From Paenibacillus sp. PL2-23 (GTDB lineage: Bacteria > Bacillota > Bacilli > Paenibacillales > Paenibacillaceae), in NCBI RefSeq assembly GCF_040834005.1, contig NZ_CP162129.1, positions 3,992,001 to 4,056,000 of the forward strand: a DNA stretch of 64,000 nt, in the 5' to 3' direction. The position numbers and the translations under genes were made by a program. Positions 33,989 through 41,890 of this stretch are shown here, piece by piece; positions within the stretch are counted from its first letter, which is position 1; each line of letters opens with the position of its first letter. A model generated the notes under the pieces. It saw only the letters and a list, made by a program, of their open reading frames with translations. It was not told where the DNA came from and did not search any database.

Positions 33989-34036
33989 TTACGGATACCT
34001 CCCGCCAATTCCATAGTTTGGTGCTCCTCCGAATTG

Positions 34037-34477
34037 CTAGAAGCGCTTGCTCATGCGCACGCTGTTCATGCCGCCGGCATGCTCATACTGCACCTCATCC
34101 ATCATTTGCTGCACAAAAAAAATGCCGAGCCCTCCGATGGGCCGATCCTCCACATCCATTGTCAGCAGAGACTCCAGATCCCCGTCCCGCTCCAGCGGAT
34201 TAAAGGGCGCTCCGCCGTCCTTAATAGCAATTTCTACGCTGTCCGCAGCAGCCAGCATATGAATCTCAATCGTATGCTCGCCGCCTTGGGGGAAGGCGTA
34301 ATGAACAATATTGACGACAAGCTCTTCGCAAGCCAGCATCAGATTCATTACAGTGCGATGGGACCAGCCAAGCACAGCCCCAAGCGACTCCAGCTCCTCG
34401 TTCAGTCGCTGAAGCTCATCGATGCGATTGCAAAGCTTGATCGTCCGCACAATGGAAGCCGGCGAATCATTCGACAT
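34037..34477 (-). CDS. RsbW/SpoIIAB-like serine kinase (anti-sigma type)
   Basis: A 146-residue protein with an HATPase_c fold of the anti-sigma type: NLMLACEELVVNIVHYAF (N box with Glu and Asn), EIAIKDGGAPFNP (G1 box) and PIGGLGIFFVQQMMDEV (G2 region). These residues support ATP binding and kinase activity on the STAS partner encoded 48 bases downstream. It is the first gene of the switch trio, separated by 107 bases from the preceding CIS gene. A weak TACAAT -10-like sequence lies in that gap. Whether it holds a sigma factor or another client is not shown. Confidence 0.9.
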   Translation of the reverse strand: MSNDSPASIVRTIKLCNRIDELQRLNEELESLGAVLGWSHRTVMNLMLACEELVVNIVHYAFPQGGEHTIEIHMLAAADSVEIAIKDGGAPFNPLERDGDLESLLTMDVEDRPIGGLGIFFVQQMMDEVQYEHAGGMNSVRMSKRF

Positions 34478-34584
34478 GGGTTACCCTCCGATATAAGAGC
34501 TAACGGCCTATCACCTATTGTAAGCGCCAATCTACTAGTTCTACACCAAACGACTCCATCCTGCCTGTTTTGTCGAATTAACCA

Positions 34585-35403
34585 TTATTTTTCACTTTTA
34601 TTGGAAGGCCAGAGGAAGGGCGGCAGCGATAAGACTTTACCTTCCTCCATAGGCCACTCAGCTTCTACCGTTTCCTTGCCGTTGCGCAAGCAGACACGAA
34701 GCTTCCCTGCGCCAAGCATTCGCCCGCGGAACGGCAACACAATCCAGCCATCCGCATCGCTGATCGTCTCTGCACCAGGCAGCAGCAGAGCATGGCGCTT
34801 CCAGCGTCCTGCCAGGGGTCTGTCCAGACGAAGGCAGGGCTTGGCATCAAGCTCGCAGGGCTGAACCCGGAACCATTCGGCTTCCGGGTTTTCTTTGCTG
34901 CGGATGGCAAGCAGGTCCCCGTTCATAAGCGCTGGACCGCTTGGCAGAGGGCGCAGCTCAGCGCTCCCCGGGAGAACCTCCTCATCCAGCAGGCGACCTC
35001 TCGCGCACCGTTCATCGTCAGCGTAAGCGTTTACCTTGACGCCTGCGAGCGCGCCTCCCTTCTCGTCCGTCAATCTGCGCATCAGGCCTGTTGCGGCAGG
35101 CGGCGCCGAATAACGCCGACCCGGAAGCAGATAAATGTCAATAACGGGATTGCCGGCAGGCAAGGAGGCCAGGTTAACCTCGCGCTCACAAGGCAAATAA
35201 ACATCGGACACCACAGACACCACGCATGTCTCGCTTGTCACATCCATGAAAATCCAGGTGCCGTCCGAGCTGCGCAGAGGCCGTCTGCGGACATCGCCAG
35301 CCAGCCTCACTTGCAGCAGCGGGCTCGCCGCAGGTCTGCCCGTCCATACATCCAGCGTCCTGACGGCCAGCGATACTCGCGATACTGAGATCGATTCAGG
35401 CAT
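34585..35403 (-). CDS. CIS-associated protein with carboxypeptidase-regulatory-like domains
   Basis: A 272-residue protein with beta-rich segments. An N-terminal Ig-like or transthyretin-like domain (RTLDVWTGRPAASPLLQVRL, VVSDVYLPCEREVNLASL) is followed by a second module with LTDEKGGALAGVKVNAYAD and DADGWIVLPFRGRML, which resemble the repeating carboxypeptidase regulatory fold. It begins 3 bases after the DUF4255 stop and is probably translated with it. Position next to DUF4255 suggests a role at the cap or outer end of the particle. It was not recognised as a named CIS family, and no enzymatic motif is visible. Confidence 0.6.
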   Translation of the reverse strand: MPESISVSRVSLAVRTLDVWTGRPAASPLLQVRLAGDVRRRPLRSSDGTWIFMDVTSETCVVSVVSDVYLPCEREVNLASLPAGNPVIDIYLLPGRRYSAPPAATGLMRRLTDEKGGALAGVKVNAYADDERCARGRLLDEEVLPGSAELRPLPSGPALMNGDLLAIRSKENPEAEWFRVQPCELDAKPCLRLDRPLAGRWKRHALLLPGAETISDADGWIVLPFRGRMLGAGKLRVCLRNGKETVEAEWPMEEGKVLSLPPFLWPSNKSEK

Positions 35404-35406
35404 CGG

Positions 35407-35985
35407 CTAGCTCCCCCGTTCCTTCTCGCGCAACGAGATCCGCTTCTCCACCACGCGCGAAGCAGGCTTAACCCGGTTCGACTCCAGCTGCAAGGGACCA
35501 ATGCGATAAGCCAGCGACAGCTTGTACGGCGCGTCTCCGAACTGCCATAGCCGGAGCATATCCTCCATGCTGTAGCTGAGCGGAACAACCTTAAGCTCGC
35601 CGCCCTCAGCCAGCGTCCCTTCCAGATAGCTCCCTCGAATGACGCTGTTGTCATATAGAATTTGCGCCGCTTTGCCCAGCAGGCGATGCTCATCCAATGC
35701 CCGGGTCAGAACATCCGCATTGGAATGAGCCGTAATAAGAATTTCCAGGTCAATTGCCCGCGGCGGATACCGAAGCATGTCGCCTTCCATTCGCATGTCG
35801 GTGCGCCGCGACTCGGCATTGTCCCGAACGGAGCATACATAGACGGAGAGAACAAGATCTCCCTTATCTGCCGGGCTTGCCATGCCGATCAGCTCAGGAC
35901 GCAGCACAGGATCCGGCGTCATCTGCTCCCGAAGCAGCTTCAGCAGACTGGCGCCCGCGTCCGCAATTATCGTATAGCCACTCAT
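35407..35985 (-). CDS. DUF4255 (Pvc16/Afp16-type) cap protein
   Basis: A 192-residue protein: MSGYTIIADAGASLLKLLRE, ELIGMASPADKGDLVLSVYV, YPPRAIDLEILITAHSNAD and LKVVPLSYSMEDMLRLWQF. These are the landmarks of the DUF4255 family found with the AAA+ ATPase in extracellular CIS loci. In Afp, the corresponding protein caps the end of the tube and sheath and sets the final length. It follows the ATPase gene on the minus strand after 79 bases. Its presence separates this locus from a phage tail, which would have a gp3/U-type terminator, and from type VI secretion, which has no DUF4255. Confidence 0.88.
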   Translation of the reverse strand: MSGYTIIADAGASLLKLLREQMTPDPVLRPELIGMASPADKGDLVLSVYVCSVRDNAESRRTDMRMEGDMLRYPPRAIDLEILITAHSNADVLTRALDEHRLLGKAAQILYDNSVIRGSYLEGTLAEGGELKVVPLSYSMEDMLRLWQFGDAPYKLSLAYRIGPLQLESNRVKPASRVVEKRISLREKERGS

Positions 35986-36064
35986 ATCCTATCTCCTCCA
36001 CCCCGCCGAAGCCCCGCTCTATGAAGCTAGCTGTTGGAATCGTCGGAATCGTTTGTATTTGACT

Positions 36065-38248
36065 CTATTCGCTGTAAGGAGCGAAGGTTTCCCTCATGGG
36101 AAGCTTGCCAAGCTTCTGAAGCTCCGCTTTGGCAGCGCGCACCATATGGGGCATGCCGATCGGCTTCTGCTCGCCGGCCGCCAGGAAGGCGGCGGCGAGC
36201 ACGATATTTTTGATATGGCCGCCAGATACCTCTACCCGCTCCGCAAGGAACGGGATGTCAAGATCCTCATCAAGCGGCGCGCCTGGGGGCAGCAGCGACC
36301 GGAAGATGCGGCTCCGGTCCTCAGCGCCAGGGAACGGAAACTTCACAATTACACTCATTCGCCGCAGGAGGGCCTCGTCCAGATTCTGCATCAGATTGGT
36401 GGCCAGAATCGTAACGCCATCATAGGACTCTATCAATTGGAGCAAATAGGCGGCCTCCATATTCGCGAACCGATCCTGTGCGTCCTTGACCTCCGTCCGC
36501 TTGCCGAACAACGCGTCCCCTTCGTCGAAGAAGAGAATGGCGCCGCTCTGCCGCGCCTCCTCGAACAGCTCGCGCAGCCTCTGCTCCGTCTCGCCGATAT
36601 ACTTGCTTACAATACGGGACAAATCTACCCGATAGAGCTCCAGTCCAAGCTCGCTCGCCACGACCTCCGCAGCCATGGTCTTGCCAGTCCCCGGCGGACC
36701 CGCGAACAGCATATGAACTCCGATACCATACGACAGCTTGCCGCCGAAGCCCCAATCGCCGAGCACAGTCTCCCGGTGCGTATATCGGTCGCACGCTTCA
36801 CGAATTAGCAGCAGCGATTCCGTCGGAATAATAAGGTCGGACCACCCTCTGCGGGGCTCGATCGCAATGGCGTGCTGCGACAAGCGATGGCGGAATTGGC
36901 TTCGCGCCGCCGCCGCAAGCTCCTCGCGCTTAGGCCATGAACGCCCCCGTCCCGCCGCAAGCACAAGCGACTGCCGCCATGCGTCACCAATCTGGCCGGG
37001 AGTGAACGGGAAGCGGTCCGCCAGCTCTCCAGCAAGACTATCGTATAGGGGGGCCTCGCTGTCGTCAGGCAGCTCTGCGGCATGCCTGCGCCACAGCTCG
37101 GCTCGGACCGCAGCCGGCGGCGGCGGCACCTCGCCGCACCAATATGCGGCCTGATCCGGCAGCGGAAGCTCGCCTCTGCTCCTCCGCTCCGGCCCCATCC
37201 AGCATACGAGGGGACGCTGCGCGGCTTCCGCGTACGCCTGGAGCGCATCTGCAAGCAATCTTCTAGGCAGCCGATCCATCCAGAGCCGGTCCTGCTCCGC
37301 AAAACCGATTGCAGCATCCGTCAGCAGCGCTTCCCGCACTATGTCATCCAGCAGCCTTCGCAGAGTGGCTTCCTCGGCTGGAAGCGCGGACAGCGGCACA
37401 ACGAGCAGTCTCTGTCCTCGGCGCGCGGCCACGCGATGCAGACAAGCCCGCTTGCCGCCGCCCCGCGGTCCCCATAAGCCGATGACCGGCAGGCTCGCCT
37501 CCGGCCAATGAGCCAATAGCTGCTCCAGATCGGCGTCGGCCTTAGCGGCTCCCACCCAGGCTGGCTCTGTTGATTCCTGCGGCTCCCATGCCTCTACCAG
37601 CTCTGCCAGTCTGCCATCCAACGTCTCCGTCTCCAGCAGAAAGCTGACCACCCGCTCGTCAAGACGGAGAGCCGCTCCGAGACCGCTGGCCTCCTTCCCT
37701 TCCGACCGAGGCTGGAGCAGCCATCGGCGCAGAGCTCTCCCTTCAGCCAGCAGCCTGCGGCCCTGATGGCGATCCTCAGGCGTGTCGCCAAGCAGCCGCA
37801 AGGCCAGATCAACTGTCGGAGCCTTCACCGTGGCATCGTCATTCAGATAGGCGTACCACTTCTCATACGTTCGATCCCATTCCGCCGCCAGGCACATCAC
37901 GACACACCGGTATTCCCATACCGTGAGCCTGAATGACGCGGCAAGCCTTGCCAGAGGCAGACCTTCTACAAGCGCGGATCGTTTGCTGATCTGGGTCTCC
38001 AGCTCCCTGCGGAGCTCGGTATAAGACAGCCAGGAGCGTGCCAGCTGCTCATCCTGTCCCGCCTCGCGGGCATCTAACAGCTCCTGCTTGTCGATGACCA
38101 GCCCTCGGAACGCGGCCAGCGGATCAGCCAGCGGATTGTCGCCGCTATCCTCTAGAAGCGTCCCCAATCCGGCATCCAGCCAGCTCAATTCATCCTGTAA
38201 ATGCTCGACAGCTCCATATGTCTGAAGCTTACCGCCTGTTGCGACCAT
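36065..38248 (-). CDS. CIS-associated AAA+ ATPase (Afp15/Pvc15 type)
   Basis: A 727-residue protein with two ATPase-like regions. The C-terminal module is complete: GPPGTGKTMAAEV Walker A (about residue 518), AILFFDEGDALFGKR Walker B (about 570), TILATNLMQNLDEALLRRM sensor 1 and arginine finger region. The N-terminal module has a degenerate P-loop GLWGPRGGGKRACLHR (about 255) in which the usual Thr/Ser after GK is Arg. Proteins of this type accompany extracellular CIS and are needed for assembly or quality control of particles; the mechanism is not settled. It is the first gene of the CIS run and has its own extended -10 promoter upstream. Confidence 0.9.
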   Translation of the reverse strand: MVATGGKLQTYGAVEHLQDELSWLDAGLGTLLEDSGDNPLADPLAAFRGLVIDKQELLDAREAGQDEQLARSWLSYTELRRELETQISKRSALVEGLPLARLAASFRLTVWEYRCVVMCLAAEWDRTYEKWYAYLNDDATVKAPTVDLALRLLGDTPEDRHQGRRLLAEGRALRRWLLQPRSEGKEASGLGAALRLDERVVSFLLETETLDGRLAELVEAWEPQESTEPAWVGAAKADADLEQLLAHWPEASLPVIGLWGPRGGGKRACLHRVAARRGQRLLVVPLSALPAEEATLRRLLDDIVREALLTDAAIGFAEQDRLWMDRLPRRLLADALQAYAEAAQRPLVCWMGPERRSRGELPLPDQAAYWCGEVPPPPAAVRAELWRRHAAELPDDSEAPLYDSLAGELADRFPFTPGQIGDAWRQSLVLAAGRGRSWPKREELAAAARSQFRHRLSQHAIAIEPRRGWSDLIIPTESLLLIREACDRYTHRETVLGDWGFGGKLSYGIGVHMLFAGPPGTGKTMAAEVVASELGLELYRVDLSRIVSKYIGETEQRLRELFEEARQSGAILFFDEGDALFGKRTEVKDAQDRFANMEAAYLLQLIESYDGVTILATNLMQNLDEALLRRMSVIVKFPFPGAEDRSRIFRSLLPPGAPLDEDLDIPFLAERVEVSGGHIKNIVLAAAFLAAGEQKPIGMPHMVRAAKAELQKLGKLPMRETFAPYSE

Positions 38249-38316
38249 CCATCACGCTTCCCCCGTCTTCAGCGCATCTGCCGCACTGTCGCAATTTCTA
38301 CTATTTTGATGACTGC

Positions 38317-38325
38317 ATTATAGCA
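38317..38325 (-). promoter_or_regulatory. Extended -10 promoter before the CIS ATPase gene
   Basis: TGCTATAAT on the minus strand, 69 bases before the ATPase start. No good -35 is visible, as is common for extended -10 promoters. It probably starts the ATPase-DUF4255 transcript. Confidence 0.5.
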
Positions 38326-38405
38326 CACGAACGCCATCTGCTGAGCAAAAAACACTTTTTTTGACAACATCCGCCCCGCTTGGTTCTCTGAATGAGAGAT
38401 TCGCC

Positions 38406-39125
38406 TTAACGCATAGGAGGCTTCTCAGAGGCTAAGCCTCGCTCCAGCGCGTAACGCGCAAGCTGTACTCGATTGTCCAAATGGAGCTTCTGCAGAATGT
38501 TTTTCAAATGATTTTTGACCGTATGCTCCGATAGAACCAGCGCCGCGGCAATCTCCCGGTTGGACGCCCCTGTCGCCACCCGCCGCAGGACCTCCTTCTC
38601 CCGCTCAGTGAGCGGAGTAGCTGGAGCCGACGCTTTCCCTGCCGCGCTAGGCTTGGCAGCCGCATGAGCCGACTCTCCCCTATCCGAGCCCGAAGTGAAC
38701 TCCTGCAGCAGCCGGAACGCCAGCTCCTTGGACATGGGCGCCTCGTCGTCCGCCACCTCGCGCAAATATTGCAGCCACGCGGAGGGATCCAGGTTTTTGA
38801 GCAGATAGCCTTGCGCCCCCCTCTTGATCGCCTCGAAGAGATGCGTTATATCGTCTGAGGTCGTAACCATCACAATCTTGAGCTCAGGCAGCAGCAGCTT
38901 CAAGCGATACGTCGCTTCCAGCCCTCCCATGCCAGGCATTCGAATATCCATCAGCACAAGATCGGGACGCAGCTCGGACACTCTCGCGATGGCATCCTCG
39001 CCGTCCACCGCCTCCCCTACCACAACAAACAAGGGATCCATGGACATAATCTCCCTGATCCCTTCCCTGCCGTGTGGATGATCGTCTACAATTAACACCT
39101 TCACCTGCTTCGTCTGCTCGCCCAT
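38406..39125 (-). CDS. NarL/LuxR-type response regulator
   Basis: A 239-residue regulator. The receiver domain has the acidic pair in KVLIVDDHPHGRE, the phospho-acceptor in DLVLMDIRMPGMGG (about Asp60) and the lysine in GYLLKNLD. A linker of about 25 residues leads to a LuxR-type helix-turn-helix domain (LTEREKEVLRRVATGASN, then IAAALVLSEHTVKNHLKNIL). It starts 6 bases after the histidine kinase stop, so the two form a cognate pair. Their output is not known; the CIS operon begins 157 bases downstream on the same strand and is a possible target. Confidence 0.92.
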   Translation of the reverse strand: MGEQTKQVKVLIVDDHPHGREGIREIMSMDPLFVVVGEAVDGEDAIARVSELRPDLVLMDIRMPGMGGLEATYRLKLLLPELKIVMVTTSDDITHLFEAIKRGAQGYLLKNLDPSAWLQYLREVADDEAPMSKELAFRLLQEFTSGSDRGESAHAAAKPSAAGKASAPATPLTEREKEVLRRVATGASNREIAAALVLSEHTVKNHLKNILQKLHLDNRVQLARYALERGLASEKPPMR

Positions 39126-39131
39126 GCCCCA

Positions 39132-39980
39132 TCAACCCTTTCCGATCAGCTCAATTGTTAGTCCGCCCAGCTCTCCGCGCCGGACAGTGAAGCTCCATCC
39201 CATCGAAGCTGCGCGGTCCCGCATCATCTTCATCCCGTATTTGCCGTCTTTCCACAGCACTTCCTCCGATGCCCCTGCTCCGTTGTCTTCAATCGTACAG
39301 CGGAAGGAGGGCGGAGCCTCCCCCTCCTCGTGAACCGCCCGCAAGACGATCTGGCTTGCGCCCGCATGCTTCTGCACGTTCATAAAGGCCTCACGGATTA
39401 TAGCAAGCAGCTCCACCTTCTGGCGGCTCGTCATGGCGCTCTCATTCAGCCTGGCATCTATAGCCACCGCAATACCGGAGCCCTCCTCAAGCTCTCTGGA
39501 CAGCTCCAGCACGCTTTGAAGCCATGGGGAGCGGCTTGCGGGCGGCGGACTCTGAAGCGCGGCGATAGACTGGCGCACATCCTCATAGACATGACGTACC
39601 GTATGCCGAACGCCGTCCATCACCTTGCTCACGTCCTCGGGCGATTGGGCCCTGTTCAGCTTGTCCAGCTTGACAGACAGCATAAACAGCGATTGCGAAA
39701 TGCCATCATGCAGCTCTCTGGCGAGCTGCGCCCTCTCCTCGAAAGCCGCTTCCGCCACCTGCTTGCTCTTCAGCGCATCCTGCAGCGATTCCAATCTGGC
39801 GAACAAGCTTCGAACAAGCGTGAACGTTACGGCAAACACAAGTGCCGGAGCCAGCCAGTTGCCCAGCTCCATCGACACGTAGGGCAGCAGGAAGGCATGC
39901 CGCACATATTCCCACACCCCAATAACGACAGTCGGTATCCACAAGATGAGTGTCTTCAGCCACTTGTAAGACAACGTCAA
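39132..39980 (-). CDS. Membrane histidine kinase, HisKA_3 type
   Basis: A 282-residue kinase. Two membrane segments (about 9-24 and 39-58) leave almost no external loop, so it probably senses a membrane-linked signal or a partner protein. The dimerisation region carries the phospho-acceptor in ARELHDGISQSLFML, and the ATPase domain carries AIIREAFMNVQKHAG, IEDNGAG and YGMKMMRDRAASMG. This layout fits LiaS/NarX-like kinases. The preceding membrane gene ends 8 bases upstream, so the CopD-like protein may act as its sensor partner. The response regulator follows directly. Confidence 0.9.
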   Translation of the reverse strand: MTLSYKWLKTLILWIPTVVIGVWEYVRHAFLLPYVSMELGNWLAPALVFAVTFTLVRSLFARLESLQDALKSKQVAEAAFEERAQLARELHDGISQSLFMLSVKLDKLNRAQSPEDVSKVMDGVRHTVRHVYEDVRQSIAALQSPPPASRSPWLQSVLELSRELEEGSGIAVAIDARLNESAMTSRQKVELLAIIREAFMNVQKHAGASQIVLRAVHEEGEAPPSFRCTIEDNGAGASEEVLWKDGKYGMKMMRDRAASMGWSFTVRRGELGGLTIELIGKG

Positions 39981-39988
39981 GCCTCCTT

Positions 39989-41338
39989 CTAGTTCGAGAA
40001 CGTGATTTCTCTAACGAGCGTTGTGCCATCCGATTGCGTAACAGCCAGTCTGGCGGTCCATTCACCCGTCTTCTTAAACCATAGGTTCTCCGCGCCAAAA
40101 AAATATGACAGGTAGCCCGGAAACTCGAAATCCTTCTCTGGCTGAACAACGGCAAGCGGCACATGAATCGGTGCTTCCTCCGGTCTGTCAGCTGAAACAA
40201 TCTCAAGCGAAACGCTCTGCGGCTCGCCCAGCTTCTCCGGCAGCCAAAGCGTAAGGGACAATTCGTTCGGACCCGGCGCATTAGGCGACACGCGCAGCGT
40301 ATAATGCAGCTCTTCACCCATTCGATGCTGATTAAACGGCTTGCCGTCAGGCATAGGACTAATCGACGTAAGAATGCCGGCTGCTGAGATAATGGCCGCC
40401 ATAAGCAGGCCATCCAGCTTCAGCAAGCGACCCTTGGGCAGCTCCCTCCTCTTCGCCCGCAGCCGAAGCGCGTAGCCGGCTGCGGCGACAAGCAGCACCA
40501 GCCCTGTTTTGACAAGCAGCAGTCTGCCCCAAACCGTATGCAGGAGATAAAGCGGTGTAGGAAGGAGCAGCCAGGTCATCAGAACGCCGCTCAACGTTAA
40601 GATGGCGATCGTCAGCCAAGCCACTCCCGCGAACTGCTCCGCGAAGCGGCCCGCCTCCTTGCGATCCGCTCGCCAGAACAACAGCAGCAGCATAACGCCG
40701 CTTGCCCAGACCGCCGCGCAGGCGAGATGGACGAAATCGAACACAATCGCCAGCGAAGCGTAATCGACTGCCGCGACATGGCCTCCGAAGCTTTCGGCCG
40801 CCAGCAGCAAGCTCGCCCATACCAGCCTCACCCGTTCATTCAGCCGAATGACGCCGAACCCTGCGACCGCCAATACAAGAAGCGCCAGCCAGCCCTGTCC
40901 CGCCCTCGTCTCCACGAACAAACGAAGCCATTCCTCGCCGCCGCCGCTAATTTCGCTCACCATATGATTGGAATGAATAAAGACATACAGCAGCACAGCT
41001 ACCAAAAGCGTCTTGAGAATAGGCCCCTCCCACTTCCTCAGGAGCTCCCTTTGACCGGAACCGCTGTCTCCGGCAGGTATTCTGCCTTGCAGCAGCATCG
41101 CTCCCGCAGCCAGCAGCATGGCGAAATAATACACGATCTTAACAGCTGCCAGCAGCACGCTGCGCAGGTTATCCTTCAGCGCCTCCTGCCCCGCTCCCGT
41201 CGAAGCGTGATCATGCGCGACATATATGATGTCCGGCCCCGCCGCTCCAGCGATGCCCGCATACAGGAAGAGCGCTCCTATGCCCAGCAGTGCGGCTGCC
41301 GCTCCAATTGTCCGCTTAGTCCTTGCTCGTATCATCAT
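39989..41338 (-). CDS. CopD-like copper resistance membrane protein
   Basis: A 449-residue protein with an N-terminal membrane segment or signal, a short HDHAS-containing loop, about eight membrane helices and a C-terminal extracytoplasmic domain. The central region resembles the CopD/YcnJ family (VHLACAAVWASGVMLLLLFW, LYLLHTVWGRLLLVKTGLVL), with the histidine of VHLACA placed as in that family. The tail (about 315-449) is beta-rich (YTLRVSPNAPGPNELSLTLW), like the YtkA-type domain of YcnJ-like fusions. It overlaps the upstream cyclotransferase-like gene as TAATG and is followed by the kinase and regulator. Copper handling is a family inference. Confidence 0.75.
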   Translation of the reverse strand: MMIRARTKRTIGAAAALLGIGALFLYAGIAGAAGPDIIYVAHDHASTGAGQEALKDNLRSVLLAAVKIVYYFAMLLAAGAMLLQGRIPAGDSGSGQRELLRKWEGPILKTLLVAVLLYVFIHSNHMVSEISGGGEEWLRLFVETRAGQGWLALLVLAVAGFGVIRLNERVRLVWASLLLAAESFGGHVAAVDYASLAIVFDFVHLACAAVWASGVMLLLLFWRADRKEAGRFAEQFAGVAWLTIAILTLSGVLMTWLLLPTPLYLLHTVWGRLLLVKTGLVLLVAAAGYALRLRAKRRELPKGRLLKLDGLLMAAIISAAGILTSISPMPDGKPFNQHRMGEELHYTLRVSPNAPGPNELSLTLWLPEKLGEPQSVSLEIVSADRPEEAPIHVPLAVVQPEKDFEFPGYLSYFFGAENLWFKKTGEWTARLAVTQSDGTTLVREITFSN

Positions 41339-41745
41339 TATTCGTTCCTTTCCTTCCCTGCCATATAATCAGGCCAATATGACCCCTTAATCCAGGGATA
41401 CCCCCGGTCGGATTCCCACATATAGGTCCAGCCCTGAACGTCAGGCTTGCTCCTGTCGCTCCTCCAGACGCGCTCGTAATCGTTGAGCTCTTCTATTCCC
41501 GCAAATTCCTCCAAAGCATCCATAGCCGCAAGCCCCTCCCGGCTTACGGTTATCCACAATCCCTGAATCGTACTGGCTTCGCCAGTCCCCGCACCGTCTC
41601 TAACGGCTGCAGGATAGGGTCCGCAATCGACCATACGTCCTGCAATCTCTCCCGGCTCCCAGCTCGTTATGAACGAGGATACCACGCTGTGATTGCATTG
41701 TCCCGGCAGCAAGGTGCCATAGATAAATACACGAATGTTCGGCAT
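41338..41745 (-). CDS. Gamma-glutamylcyclotransferase-like (AIG2-like) protein
   Basis: A 135-residue protein with the family's N-terminal VFIYGTLLPGQ motif (substrate-binding YGTL), a central GRMVDCGPYPAAVRD, and LDALEEF/ELNDYERVWR-type segments where the catalytic Glu lies. Members act on gamma-glutamyl amines or dipeptides to release 5-oxoproline, but substrate choice cannot be inferred. It is the first gene of a four-gene minus-strand unit with the CopD-like protein and the two-component pair; its stop overlaps the next start (TAATG). Confidence 0.8.
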   Translation of the reverse strand: MPNIRVFIYGTLLPGQCNHSVVSSFITSWEPGEIAGRMVDCGPYPAAVRDGAGTGEASTIQGLWITVSREGLAAMDALEEFAGIEELNDYERVWRSDRSKPDVQGWTYMWESDRGYPWIKGSYWPDYMAGKERNE

Positions 41746-41890
41746 GCCCGTCCTCCCATCCCCAATGAATAGCCCTCAGACACGCGCTAGACGCTGGCCT
41801 GCTCATCATTATCCCAAATTTCAAAGATGCAGACAATATATGTTACAATCGTACGGAACAAGCTTGAATCGACAAGGAGGTTGTTAATCC

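Noticed and set aside
12996..38248. Prophage or tailocin
   Set aside because: No capsid, portal, terminase, integrase, holin or lysin genes were seen, while DUF4255, DUF6760 and the AAA+ ATPase are hallmarks of extracellular contractile injection systems.
12996..38248. Type VI secretion system
   Set aside because: There are no TssJLM membrane-complex, TssB/TssC pair or ClpV genes, and the host appears Gram-positive.
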